A stretch of 64,000 nt of DNA from Desulfonatronum thiosulfatophilum (GTDB lineage Bacteria > Desulfobacterota > Desulfovibrionia > Desulfovibrionales > Desulfonatronaceae), in assembly GCF_900104215.1 (NCBI RefSeq), contig NZ_FMXO01000004.1, positions 169,781 through 233,780 on the forward strand. The letters run 5' to 3'. A model generated the notes under the pieces. The model ran no database searches. It was not told the origin of the DNA and saw only the letters and a program-made list of their open reading frames with translations. This document shows, in pieces, positions 56,031-64,000 of the stretch. The position numbers were made by a program, and so were the translations under genes. Position 1 is the stretch's first letter; every line of letters begins with the position of its first letter.

Positions 56031-56630
56031 CTAAACCTTCTCCAGGAGATCGTTGAAAATATTGCGATGCAGGATTTCCGCGTCACGGATGGCCGTAATC
56101 CTGGCTCGCAAGGGCTGACTCAGGTCATGCTCGAGGATTTCCGAGTAGAGGTCCACGGCGCCTTGTTCCGCGGCGATATCCAGCAGCACAAGCTGGCGGG
56201 GAGCGACTCCGGATCGAGGCGGCCAGACCGCCAGGGTGGGGGTAACCCCCGAAGCGATCAGCACATTGACCAGGGTCACCGCATGGTCGACTTCGTCGGC
56301 GATTATTTCCTGGATGGTCTTGGCGAAAGTCGGGTTCACCCAGTGGGACAGCAACCCGGCATGGTTGGCGTATTGGACCATGGCCCCGTGTTCATGCTGC
56401 AGTGCCAGGGTCATCAGTTCTTCAGCCTTGCTCAGTCCGGCGCCCGTTCCCCGCAACTGCACAAAAGATTCGTCACGGGTCCAGGCCAGACCCGGGGAAG
56501 CCAGCAGCAGCCCAGCCGCGCCCAATCCGGCCTGCAGCAGCTTTCTGCGACTGCCGCAAATACCCCCTGATTGGCAGGGTGCCGAGTCGTGGTCGTTGGG
56601 GGCGAACAGGGAAATGGTTTTATGGCTCAT
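56031..56630 (-). CDS. Ferritin-like domain protein with Tat signal
   Basis: The 199-residue protein starts with a twin-arginine signal (S-R-R-K-L-L-Q-A-G-L-G-A-A). A four-helix ferritin-like domain follows, with glutamate/histidine pairs in A-L-Q-H-E-H-G-A-M-V, I-I-A-D-E-V-D-H-A-V-T, A-A-E-Q-G-A-V-D-L-Y and R-D-A-E-I-L-H-R-N-I-F, which would ligate two irons. Such exported proteins are predicted to handle oxygen or peroxide. The ATG at 56630 has AAGGA upstream; a longer frame is unsupported. It is followed by the kinase gene in the same direction. Confidence 0.78.
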   Translation of the reverse strand: MSHKTISLFAPNDHDSAPCQSGGICGSRRKLLQAGLGAAGLLLASPGLAWTRDESFVQLRGTGAGLSKAEELMTLALQHEHGAMVQYANHAGLLSHWVNPTFAKTIQEIIADEVDHAVTLVNVLIASGVTPTLAVWPPRSGVAPRQLVLLDIAAEQGAVDLYSEILEHDLSQPLRARITAIRDAEILHRNIFNDLLEKV

Positions 56631-56747
56631 AAAAAATCCTTGATGCTTTCGGACGGACCGTTCCCGAGTGGGGGGAGATTCCGCGAAGGTGGAAGGGTTC
56701 GAAGGTCTGCATTGCTGCAACGCGGCTTCGCGGACAATTTCAATCCT

Positions 56748-56933
56748 CTACAACCCCGCCAGTTTGCCCGGCTCAATACCGAAGACGGAGAAGAAAAAGG
56801 GCAACAGCAGGCCCATCAGCCAACACAAAAGCTTGTTGTCGCCGCGGCGATGCTTGATGAACCCGAATACCGGCAGCAAACCGATAAGACTAATGGCGCC
56901 AACCCATTTCACGCATGATGTTCCCTGATTCAT
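56748..56933 (-). CDS. Small membrane protein coupled to the RsbW-GNAT gene
   Basis: The protein has 61 residues, with two hydrophobic segments (V-G-A-I-S-L-I-G-L-L-P-V-F-G-F-I and L-M-G-L-L-L-P-F-F-F-S-V-F) around a basic loop (K-H-R-R-G-D-N-K). The start overlaps the stop of the upstream gene in an ATGA and has no other ribosome-binding site, so it is probably translated by coupling. It closes the acyl-activation operon. The function is unknown. The frame continues upstream but only inside the preceding gene. Confidence 0.7.
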   Translation of the reverse strand: MNQGTSCVKWVGAISLIGLLPVFGFIKHRRGDNKLLCWLMGLLLPFFFSVFGIEPGKLAGL

Positions 56934-58480
56934 GATGTTGTGCCGCAGCGGTGAAAACTGGGAGGGGGGAGTCCCGCCTCGATGCGCCGGTATTCCATGG
57001 CCACTTGTTCTTTCAGCCACTCAGCCAGCTCGCCGTGCGTCTGTATCGCTGCAAAATCAACCTTGCAGCCACATAAAAGCTGGAGCGTCAATCCATAGGC
57101 GGGAAGCATCATCGGAGTCAGGCCGGCAAGGAAATACCCGCTGTATTCGGCAGCATGAACGAGGCGAGCTGCCCCAGGATCGGCCAAATCCACCGTCAGA
57201 TAAATCACATCCACGCCTTCTCGAGACAGCCTTCTTGTTTCGTGCAAGAGAACCTGGGCGTAATCCGCGCCAACGGAGACGATTTGAATTCGTCCCACAT
57301 TGATGTAGGTCGCTGCTGAAACCGTGTACACTGTTTTGCGCCCCGTTAAATCCGCCTGTTCGTCGCCTTCGAGCAAGCACTCCTCGGGCAATGGGGGGGC
57401 AAGCGCCGCCAGCAGTCGCCTGAGCACCGGCGCATGATCGTGAGGCAAATAGAGCGTTTGCACCGGCAACGGATGGGTGCAACGTACAGACAGGAACGTG
57501 CTTTCACGCTGTTTGAGTTCGTTATTGATGCCTTTGAATTTCATCGTGCCCGGCGCGTAGGCAAGAAGCAGCGCGATAGATTGAAATCCGAATCGGCTAC
57601 AGGTCTTCTGCGTGTAGGGATGCGTCGTCACAGCATGCGCGTACAGGATCTTTTCCTTTTGGTCGGCGGCGTAATCCATGGCCGCGCGAAGCATGTGCTC
57701 CATGAGGCCCATGCCGCGCCATTTCGGATCAACCACCGCCACGCCCCATTCCAAAGCCCCCGAGTCCGTCGACTCTTTCATCAGTGTCAAATGTCCGACC
57801 AAACGGCCGGAAGGCGTTACCGCCCCCCACGATTTGAGCTGGCCGGAGTGAAAAAACGCGCGTACGCGGTCAGGGTAGTAAATGTCCTCGTAAACATAGG
57901 AGAAGCCATAGCCGCGAAAAACCAGCCGCGCAATTTGAATGGCGAATGCTTCATCCAGCACGCGAACATCCTCCACCTGCTCCGGCGGAAGCTGTTCATC
58001 CTCCGCCGGAGCGGCTTCGTGCCGCAAATTTTCAATGTGTTCGCCGGGCAAGAGCCAAGTCAACTCGACTTGCAATCCCTCCCGGCCATTATTCACCAGC
58101 CGGAAATTATCCGCGCTCTTCTTAATCAGATGCATCGCCAACCCCTCTGCCGCGGCATCCTCTTCAAGCGTCGGCGCACCCTTGTATTCGGGAATCATGG
58201 AGAGATCGAACGGCAACCCTTTGTTAATGACATTGACGAGGAAGTAAGGGGGTTCAATCTTGAACTCGAAGGTCAACTCGCCCTCGGTAACGTTCCCGTC
58301 ATCAAACGAAATATGCAGAATGCCCCGGATCAGTTCCTCCACGGAGAGCTCAATGAGCTGGCGCTTGTTTTTATCAATCCCGCAGCGCTCCGATAACGAA
58401 GATGCAACCTGCTGAACCGTTCGAATCGTGTCGGTCGAGGGAGGGATCGTTATTCGGACCCAGGTTGCCGCGGGCGGCAT
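56930..58480 (-). CDS. RsbW-type ATPase domain fused to a GNAT acetyltransferase
   Basis: The protein has about 516 residues in three parts. Residues 10-145 resemble anti-sigma-factor (RsbW) HATPase domains: the N-box helix has L-S-V-E-E-L-I-R-G-I-L-H, and the G-box has I-N-K-G-L-P-F-D and A-E-G-L-A-M-H-L-I. Residues about 175-310 look like a GNAT domain with V-V-D-P-K-W-R-G-M-G-L-M-E-H, the acetyl-CoA loop. Residues 320-516 are an uncharacterised domain. The N-box Asn is replaced by Arg52. AGGAGG lies before the ATG, and the start overlaps the upstream stop by one base. The modified target is unknown. Confidence 0.75.
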   Translation of the reverse strand: MPPAATWVRITIPPSTDTIRTVQQVASSLSERCGIDKNKRQLIELSVEELIRGILHISFDDGNVTEGELTFEFKIEPPYFLVNVINKGLPFDLSMIPEYKGAPTLEEDAAAEGLAMHLIKKSADNFRLVNNGREGLQVELTWLLPGEHIENLRHEAAPAEDEQLPPEQVEDVRVLDEAFAIQIARLVFRGYGFSYVYEDIYYPDRVRAFFHSGQLKSWGAVTPSGRLVGHLTLMKESTDSGALEWGVAVVDPKWRGMGLMEHMLRAAMDYAADQKEKILYAHAVTTHPYTQKTCSRFGFQSIALLLAYAPGTMKFKGINNELKQRESTFLSVRCTHPLPVQTLYLPHDHAPVLRRLLAALAPPLPEECLLEGDEQADLTGRKTVYTVSAATYINVGRIQIVSVGADYAQVLLHETRRLSREGVDVIYLTVDLADPGAARLVHAAEYSGYFLAGLTPMMLPAYGLTLQLLCGCKVDFAAIQTHGELAEWLKEQVAMEYRRIEAGLPPPSFHRCGTTS

Positions 58481-59751
58481 CAGGAAAACCTCCTGTCGAT
58501 CAGGCGCATCAGTTTGCCCGTGCGCGGATTCGTCAGCAGTTCGCCCGGCGTCACCCACTCAACCACCGGCGAATGAACAGCCCCTTTTTCAATGGATTCA
58601 GGAAACAACGGACGTTCCTTGTAGAGCGCGTCAATAACAGCCGTCGACATCTCTTTGGGCACATCCGTAGGGTTGGGAACCGCCACGCGCACCGTGCAGC
58701 GGTCTCGGCGGTCCTCGTGATCGACAACCAGTTGAAAGGCCACAAAGCCGGTCTCGCCCGCTGCACCACTCAGCACCCGCTGCATATCCTCCATGTAGAA
58801 GGTCACCGGACCGATCCGCGCGCCTTTCTCGGTGCGGCCCAACACCTTGAAGCGTCGCCCCGGCGTGCCCGGCGGGTCCGCCCAGCGTCCGCGATCGCCC
58901 ACAGGATATCGTACGATCGGCATCAGCTTGCGTTGGAAATTGGTAATGTACAGCGCACCCTCCGCGCCGGCATCGTCAAGCGAGCGACCTTCCTCGTCCA
59001 GCAATTCAAGAACGGTGCTGTCATCAAATGTCCGATGAACACCGGGTTCGCACGACGCATCCACCCAGCCCATTTCCCCATAGTCCACGCCCGCGATGCC
59101 GATGGACCGCACACGACAGCCCGGCACGGCGCGCTGCAAGGCCGCCACCTGATCGGGATACATGGCCTCGCCGCCATACAAGAACTGCGTAACCGTCAGC
59201 TTTCCTTTTTCCGCCTCGAGCAGCGGAATCAGATTCATAATCGTCGTCGGAACCCCCGCAACGGTGCTGATCCCGAACTCCTTGACGTTTGCGATAATCT
59301 CCTCCGGCGAAGCAAACCCTGCAATCGGGAAATTCACGCCCACCCCGGCTTCTTCGATGCAGCGTCCGACAAAGAGCAGCGAGGCGTAAAGCTGGCCGCC
59401 ATAAAATATGTTCGCCACGCGCTCACCCGCGCTCAAACCGCCGCGCCGCAAGCCCTGACCGAATTGCCGACAGAACAGGAACCAATCCTCGTTGCTGAAA
59501 AATGAAAACTTGGGATTCCCCGTCGTGCCGCCGCTTTTGAAGACCACGCCATCCGTATGAGGTACGGTCAGCAAGCGATTATTTTGCGGCGTGTTGGCTT
59601 CCCAATAGTCAACATGATCGGTAATCGGCAACTCGCCCAACGGAGGCGCCGTGCCGCCACGCTTCCATGCCGCGGACCACGCATCCCCGTAATACGGCGA
59701 ACACTCTCTGACAAAACACAAATGCTCTTGGAGGTTCGTTTCTCTGCTCAT
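58480..59751 (-). CDS. PaaK/LuxE-like acyl ligase
   Basis: The 423-residue member of the adenylate-forming family resembles phenylacetate-CoA ligase/F390 synthetase. It has the nucleotide loop SGGTTGNP (73-80), G-V-D-Y-G-E-M-G in the acyl site, R-Y-P-V-G-D-R-G-R-W and the C-terminal lysine in R-T-G-K-L-M-R-L-I. It activates a carboxylate as acyl-AMP and then transfers it. The specific acid is not evident. It starts one base after the fusion gene's stop and ends in a TGATG overlap with the RsbW-GNAT gene. Confidence 0.82.
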   Translation of the reverse strand: MSRETNLQEHLCFVRECSPYYGDAWSAAWKRGGTAPPLGELPITDHVDYWEANTPQNNRLLTVPHTDGVVFKSGGTTGNPKFSFFSNEDWFLFCRQFGQGLRRGGLSAGERVANIFYGGQLYASLLFVGRCIEEAGVGVNFPIAGFASPEEIIANVKEFGISTVAGVPTTIMNLIPLLEAEKGKLTVTQFLYGGEAMYPDQVAALQRAVPGCRVRSIGIAGVDYGEMGWVDASCEPGVHRTFDDSTVLELLDEEGRSLDDAGAEGALYITNFQRKLMPIVRYPVGDRGRWADPPGTPGRRFKVLGRTEKGARIGPVTFYMEDMQRVLSGAAGETGFVAFQLVVDHEDRRDRCTVRVAVPNPTDVPKEMSTAVIDALYKERPLFPESIEKGAVHSPVVEWVTPGELLTNPRTGKLMRLIDRRFS

Positions 59752-59752
59752 C

Positions 59753-62260
59753 TTAATTCACCCTGTGATCGCAAATCGGTTTCACCTTGCCGCTGGCGCT
59801 GACCCGCTCGAACTCGCAATCCGCCACGGCGCGCACCTCAAAACGAAAGGCCAATCCCGTTTGCTCGCTGAAGGCGATTTCCTCATATTGTTCGCGGACC
59901 GCCTTTTCCGCGGCGACCGCGTCGCCCTCCGAGCTGATCAACATTTGCAGCACCGTCACATGGCCATCCTCGCGGATATGCAACTGAACCGGCCCCATAT
60001 AATTCAACTGTTCATCCAGAATGGTCACAAAGCGTCGGGCATTGAAGAAAGGCGCCCCCGCCTTGAACACATCGCCCATGCGGCCTTGCAGATCGAAGCG
60101 CGGATCGGTCCGTCCGCATGGGCAGTCGCCCTCCACCCAGCAGCCCGTGTCGCCAATTTCATAGCGGACCACGCGCGGATATTCACGCGCCGAGGACGTA
60201 AACAGCAGCCGACCGCTTTGTCCGGCATCCACCGGACGGTCCTCCGCCATGTCCACAATCTCCAGCCGCTGAATCGCGCTCATCAGATGATGCACGCCCC
60301 CCTGACAATGCGGACACTGATAGCCCATCGGTCCCGCGTCATTGGAGCCATACGCTATGGAGCGCACTATCTTCACCCCGCACTCATTGGTCAGATACTC
60401 CCGCTGCGCCCGCGTCATGCGTTCGCCCCCGAAAAATACCTTCTCGACTTTTCCGCGCAGCAGCTCGCCTTGCGCCTCGAACAAGCCCAGAATATGCGAG
60501 GGCAAGCCGATAGCCACATTTGCCTTGTTCAGCAGAATTGTCTGCGCGATTTCACCGAACTCCTGCACCATCCCCATCGGCAACTGGCGCGCACGAAGTT
60601 TTTCGAGAATTGTCCAGAAGCTGATAAAACTGCCGTACAAATACCCCGAGGCAAACAAGTTGATCACCAAGTCACGTTCAGGATTCAGTCCCGCTGCCAG
60701 CAAGCCATGCGCCGCGCAGGTCATCTGGTCGTGATAGTCATCCCAGGAGAACATCGAATAAACTGGGTTTCCACTCGAACCACCACTGCGAAAAACCAAG
60801 TCAGGGCACTGCACGCTTGCGGCCATTTCCTGGAATTGCGCCTTGTGCAGAATCGGGGCAGTGGCCTGTACAGTTCCGGAAGAGGCCGAAGCTTCCAGTT
60901 CGTCAAAGCTGCCCACGCCCTCGGCTGCCTCCGGTCCATCCAGGGAAATGCGTCGTGACAGTTGTTGGAGTGCGTAAACTCCGTCGTGCGGCGCGCCCAC
61001 ATAGCTGTCCACCATCTCGCCCGGACGGGCCACCCGCGTGACCCCGGCACTGAAAAGCGCACGGCTGATCTCCGCCAGGGAGCGCAATCCGCAGGCCAGC
61101 CCGCAGCTTTGCAGCCAAGCCCGCATGGGCCTCAAAACCGTGGTGATCTCCTCGCGAGCCAGTCCCTTGACCCAAACCGTGCGGTAAAGCGGCGACGGCC
61201 GCAATCCCGGGCGTCGGTCCACCAGAACGCGCCAGCGTCCTTCCCGTTGATCCTCGAATATCCGGGTCAGCCCCAGCGCCTCCTCCGCGCGGGCAACCAA
61301 CATGGTCGTCGTCAGTTCCGCCTGTTCGCTCGCATCCGGCAACCGTCCGGGGATTGTGGGTGAAATCTCGGCCAAGCGTACTGCCAAATCCGCCGCGAAC
61401 GCTTCCACGCCTGCATCGTCCGCCTCCACGAAAATCGTCTGCGGGCTGGAACAGGCCTGCTGATCCAAACGGCACACGTCCCGCGCCGCTCCTATCAGGG
61501 CCGCGTCCCGTTCCGCGCTCCCCGGTCGCAGGCACTCCGCCGCGACATAGCCGAAAGAGACCTTGTGCCCCCAACTGATTACCCGGGCCCCTCCCGGCGC
61601 GGCCTGGCGCACCGCCGCAATGGCCTTTTCCCCGCCCCAGACCGATATCGCATCCGCAAACCCGAAGATCGTCTCCAAGCGCTCCCGATCCGTTGAAGCC
61701 ACATGCACCACCGCGACATACTCTTTTAGACGGCCTCCCGCATCCAGGGAGCACAAGGCTTCCGCGAAACACGCCCCGAATTCCGTATCCCGGGCACTGA
61801 CTTTGACCACGTTCACGTTCCCGGCCAACAGACTTTCCACCAGCCCCAGCGCGGCCACCGTGAATACATTGGACGGCATTACATGCACCACGCAGCCCAG
61901 CGGAGCCCACGCCTCGAACTGCCGCCCCGGATACTTTCTGCTGAGCGTTCCCGGACGAGAACACCCCAACTCCGAGCGCACTCGCCCAAGCAAGGCGTCA
62001 CGGGACAACGCCCCGGCGATGCCCCGCATCATTGCCTCGACATCCTCGCGGGGCGTGGTCTCACACGCCAGGGCCACCAGCCGCTCGTACAGCTCATCGC
62101 CCGGAACAAACCGCCCAGCCAGGGCCTCGGCCGCCACCAGTAAATCCCCGAAGGGAAACGGCGGGCACAGGATCCGCGCCAGCCGCGCCTCCAGTCCCTG
62201 CAACGCCGCATCAAGGGCGGCATCATCCACCCATTCACCGAACCAGAAATGTCTATTCAT
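59753..62260 (-). CDS. LuxC-like acyl-CoA reductase fused to a PaaK-like ligase
   Basis: The protein is about 835 residues with two enzymes in one chain. Residues about 1-420 match LuxC (fatty acyl-CoA reductase): A-P-L-G-C-V-V-H-V-M-P-S-N, L-A-G-N-V-N-V-V-K and the catalytic Cys270 in C-R-L-D-Q-Q-A-C-S-S-P. Residues about 470-835 match PaaK-type ligases: SGGSSGNP (492-499), Y-G-S-N-D-A-G, R-Y-E-I-G-D-T-G and Lys825 in S-G-K-V-K-P. The paired domains could activate and reduce an acyl group to an aldehyde. GGAG lies before the ATG; the start overlaps the LuxE-like stop in an ATGA. Confidence 0.85.
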   Translation of the reverse strand: MNRHFWFGEWVDDAALDAALQGLEARLARILCPPFPFGDLLVAAEALAGRFVPGDELYERLVALACETTPREDVEAMMRGIAGALSRDALLGRVRSELGCSRPGTLSRKYPGRQFEAWAPLGCVVHVMPSNVFTVAALGLVESLLAGNVNVVKVSARDTEFGACFAEALCSLDAGGRLKEYVAVVHVASTDRERLETIFGFADAISVWGGEKAIAAVRQAAPGGARVISWGHKVSFGYVAAECLRPGSAERDAALIGAARDVCRLDQQACSSPQTIFVEADDAGVEAFAADLAVRLAEISPTIPGRLPDASEQAELTTTMLVARAEEALGLTRIFEDQREGRWRVLVDRRPGLRPSPLYRTVWVKGLAREEITTVLRPMRAWLQSCGLACGLRSLAEISRALFSAGVTRVARPGEMVDSYVGAPHDGVYALQQLSRRISLDGPEAAEGVGSFDELEASASSGTVQATAPILHKAQFQEMAASVQCPDLVFRSGGSSGNPVYSMFSWDDYHDQMTCAAHGLLAAGLNPERDLVINLFASGYLYGSFISFWTILEKLRARQLPMGMVQEFGEIAQTILLNKANVAIGLPSHILGLFEAQGELLRGKVEKVFFGGERMTRAQREYLTNECGVKIVRSIAYGSNDAGPMGYQCPHCQGGVHHLMSAIQRLEIVDMAEDRPVDAGQSGRLLFTSSAREYPRVVRYEIGDTGCWVEGDCPCGRTDPRFDLQGRMGDVFKAGAPFFNARRFVTILDEQLNYMGPVQLHIREDGHVTVLQMLISSEGDAVAAEKAVREQYEEIAFSEQTGLAFRFEVRAVADCEFERVSASGKVKPICDHRVN

Positions 62261-63417
62261 TTCAGCAACTCCGCTGCTGCCGCCGCGCAACTTTTGTTCG
62301 CCGAAATGCCGGCACGGCCCAGCACTTCGAACCACGGGGTTGGATGATCACCGCATGGGCAATTATCCGCCGCATGGCGCACCGCCAAGTCCCCCATCAC
62401 CACGTTGTGCGCCGGAGCCGACGTGATGTAAGGCGACACAAACGAAAGAAATCCCGGTGTTCCGTCCGGCACCGGCTTCAGCGTCTTCAGATCGCGCACC
62501 AGTACCCGCGACCACGTAGGCTGATGCAGGCGATGCCTCTTGCAACCCACATACGGCACCGAATGTTCCACGGCTCCATACGTCTCCACGATATGTTCGG
62601 AAGGAATTCCCAACTGACGTTCGATGTCCGCGAACAACGTGTCTTTCGAAACGGCCTTGTCCGCGTGTCCCTTCCACCCCCCGCCGAAGATCACGAGACT
62701 GCCCTCTGGCAAGCGCAGATCGTCCATGCCCAGGGCACGCATGCGTTCCAGGATAAAATGCAGAAACGCCGGGAAGCCGATGATGCGCACCGGCGTATCT
62801 CCAGCCGCCCATGTTTTCAGACGCGCAACGGCTCCGAATGAATCAAACTCATGGCGCCCCCCGCCAATATGGCGCAAGGTCCAGAACTGCTCGGCCACCG
62901 GCGCATACCGCATCAAATATTGGTTTGTATTGGACGTGCCCACCTTGATCCCCTCAAAGGGCTCATAGGCATTCACCAAATAATGCGCCGCTGCTTCGCT
63001 GAAGATCCCACGCGTCCGCAACGCTCGGTCCACCATTTCCCGGGCGTGCCCGATGGTGAACGCATCAAAAAACATCTGCGACTTTTGTCCTGTTGTGCCC
63101 GATGAGGTCAAATGCACCGCCACCCGCGAAAGCGGAATCGAGCGAATCTCATGAAACTTAAAGAAGTTCGCGTGCACTGGAGGCAAGGCCATCACATCCG
63201 CCATGCTCCGAAGATGGTCCACCACAATCCCGTTTTGCTCCGCAAAGCATCGGTACCACGGCGAACGCTCCATATGCAGGGCCGTCACCTCTCGCATCGC
63301 CGCGACAAACAAATCCTCATACATTTCATCCCGCGCGTAGGCCTCCGGAATCGAACAAAAACGTCGAACTGACTCCGGAATGTCCTCGCCGACACGACCA
63401 TCCGGTTCGTTGATCAT
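62257..63417 (-). CDS. LuxE-like acyl-protein synthetase
   Basis: The protein is about 386 residues. LuxE family features are V-H-A-N-F-F-K (81-87), the nucleotide loop T-S-S-G-T-T-G-Q-K-S (104-113), Y-G-A-V-E-H-S-V-P-Y-V-G-C-K-R-H and S-R-V-L-V-R-D-L-K-T-L-K. In luminous bacteria LuxE activates a fatty acid and passes it to LuxC through a Cys. No luciferase genes are here. The ATG at 63417 has AAGGGAG upstream, so longer starts are ignored. It is the first gene of the operon. Confidence 0.88.
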   Translation of the reverse strand: MINEPDGRVGEDIPESVRRFCSIPEAYARDEMYEDLFVAAMREVTALHMERSPWYRCFAEQNGIVVDHLRSMADVMALPPVHANFFKFHEIRSIPLSRVAVHLTSSGTTGQKSQMFFDAFTIGHAREMVDRALRTRGIFSEAAAHYLVNAYEPFEGIKVGTSNTNQYLMRYAPVAEQFWTLRHIGGGRHEFDSFGAVARLKTWAAGDTPVRIIGFPAFLHFILERMRALGMDDLRLPEGSLVIFGGGWKGHADKAVSKDTLFADIERQLGIPSEHIVETYGAVEHSVPYVGCKRHRLHQPTWSRVLVRDLKTLKPVPDGTPGFLSFVSPYITSAPAHNVVMGDLAVRHAADNCPCGDHPTPWFEVLGRAGISANKSCAAAAAELLK

Positions 63418-63475
63418 CTGCGCTGCTCCCTTCACATTCAAAAACAAAAAAATGACGTAATCGCTACTCAGCTGC

Positions 63476-63648
63476 GTTCCGGCTTGTCTCGATTTTTTTC
63501 GGCCTCGCAACTCCTTTGCCGGCTTCGTAACATTGAACCATTGCTCGAATAAACATCAATCGGCGCTTCAGGCGATTGGCAATGGTTCGATGAACGAATC
63601 CTGGTTCAGTCAGACAAGCGATGCCAAAAAATCGAGACAAGCCGGAAC
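63476..63648. repeat. 173-bp palindromic repeat, copy C
   Basis: The left end GTTCCGGCTTGTCTCGATTT mirrors AAATCGAGACAAGCCGGAAC on the right. The inner pair is GAACCATTGC/GCAATGGTTC. It lies 59 bases upstream of the LuxE-like start, between that operon and the transposase gene. The right flank CTAAGTAGTTAGTCG mirrors the left flank of copy B (TAACTACTCG). Confidence 0.88.
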
Positions 63649-63700
63649 ATTCATCAAAGAGCTAAGTAGTTAGTCGAGCCTGAAAAATCCGATATTTTCG

Positions 63701-64000
63701 TTACAGGATCATCATAGAAGGCTGACGGGTTGTGGTGCCGAAAAACAGCCAAAGCGTAAAAAGGGCAAAAAAGTGTTCGAACTTCCGAATCCACTTCCTG
63801 AAATTGAATGCCGCGGCAGCCATGAACAGGTTGATCGCGTCGCCGAGAACCCCTTTCAGGTAGTTTCGGGACAAGCGATGATCCTGTTTCAGGTGACCAA
63901 TTATCGGCTCTATTCCTGCTCTACGGCGAAAACGCTCACGGGCGATCCGCCGTTGATAGGGGCTATCGCTTTTCTTCGGACGCCCTGGCCGCAGGATTTT
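63701..64000 (-). mobile_element. IS5-family transposase, C-terminal part
   Basis: The last 99 codons of a transposase that continues beyond the window. The end of the DDE domain reads G-I-E-P-I-I-G-H-L-K, with the R-x3-E-x6-K signature of IS5-type enzymes intact (R-A-G-I-E and the Lys six residues after). N-Y-L-K-G-V-L-G-D-A-I-N-L-F-M-A-A-A-A-F-N-F-R-K-W follows, typical of the family. No frameshift is visible in this part. The left inverted repeat is probably between 63655 and 63700. Confidence 0.88.

Noticed and set aside
56930..63417. Bioluminescence operon, because LuxC- and LuxE-like genes are present.
   Set aside because: No luxA, luxB or luxD is visible, and the accompanying genes are ligases and a regulatory-type fusion. 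A light function is not supported.

Overview
The window reads like a chromosome segment of a GC-rich anaerobe, most probably a sulfate-reducing Desulfobacterota of the Desulfovibrionales type. This is inferred from several genes together: an electron-bifurcating NuoEF/NuoG/Nfn-type flavoprotein cluster, a siroheme-decarboxylase (alternative haem pathway) gene beside hemL and cobalamin genes, selA and selB, indolepyruvate:ferredoxin oxidoreductase, and many cell-surface glycosyltransferases. I see no rRNA, tRNA or CRISPR array. Gene density is high, and most genes have a clear Shine-Dalgarno or ATGA-type overlap.

Layout. 1-6014: the tail of a NuoE-like gene, a NuoF-like gene, a large NuoG-like/NfnA-like fusion and an NfnB/GltD-like gene, read here as a possible Stn/Nfn-type ferredoxin-NAD(P) bifurcating complex. 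6293-11384: YjbQ, universal stress protein, CPBP protease, glutamine cyclotransferase, YfcE-type phosphodiesterase and selB. 11388-15734 (minus): an unknown protein, then ahbB-hemL-cbiG-cobJ for haem and cobalamin. 16033-17959: gpsA, a glycine-zipper lipoprotein and a pentapeptide-repeat protein. 17959-29331: a surface-polysaccharide locus with five tightly packed glycosyltransferases, a decayed stretch, an O-antigen ligase, an AT-rich insert (GT61 transferase and a broken FkbM methyltransferase) and rlmD. 29454-34803: greA, a cyclic-nucleotide phosphodiesterase-like gene, folC, selA and cysK. 35105-42544: a zinc-ribbon protein, an MFS transporter, a UPF0182 membrane protein and small or secreted proteins. 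42550-51312 (minus): a sigma-54 activator, iorB-iorA, a TPR protein, an EamA transporter, a tiny hydrophobic protein, a cation-efflux protein and serS. 51731-54228: two more glycosyltransferases. 54239-56630: a histidine kinase and a ferritin-like Tat protein. 56748-63417: a compact minus-strand operon of LuxE-like, LuxC-PaaK fusion, PaaK-like ligase, RsbW-GNAT fusion and small membrane protein genes. 63701-64000: the end of an IS5-family transposase.

Two things stand out. The first is the luciferase-free acyl-activation/reduction operon at the right end, with two gene fusions and a degenerate anti-sigma-type ATPase domain. It is translationally coupled from end to end and lies beside a repeat and an insertion sequence. 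The second is a family of about 172-bp imperfect palindromes, with three full copies at 6046, 51519 and 63476 and one decayed end at 23052. They look like non-autonomous mobile or extragenic palindromic elements.
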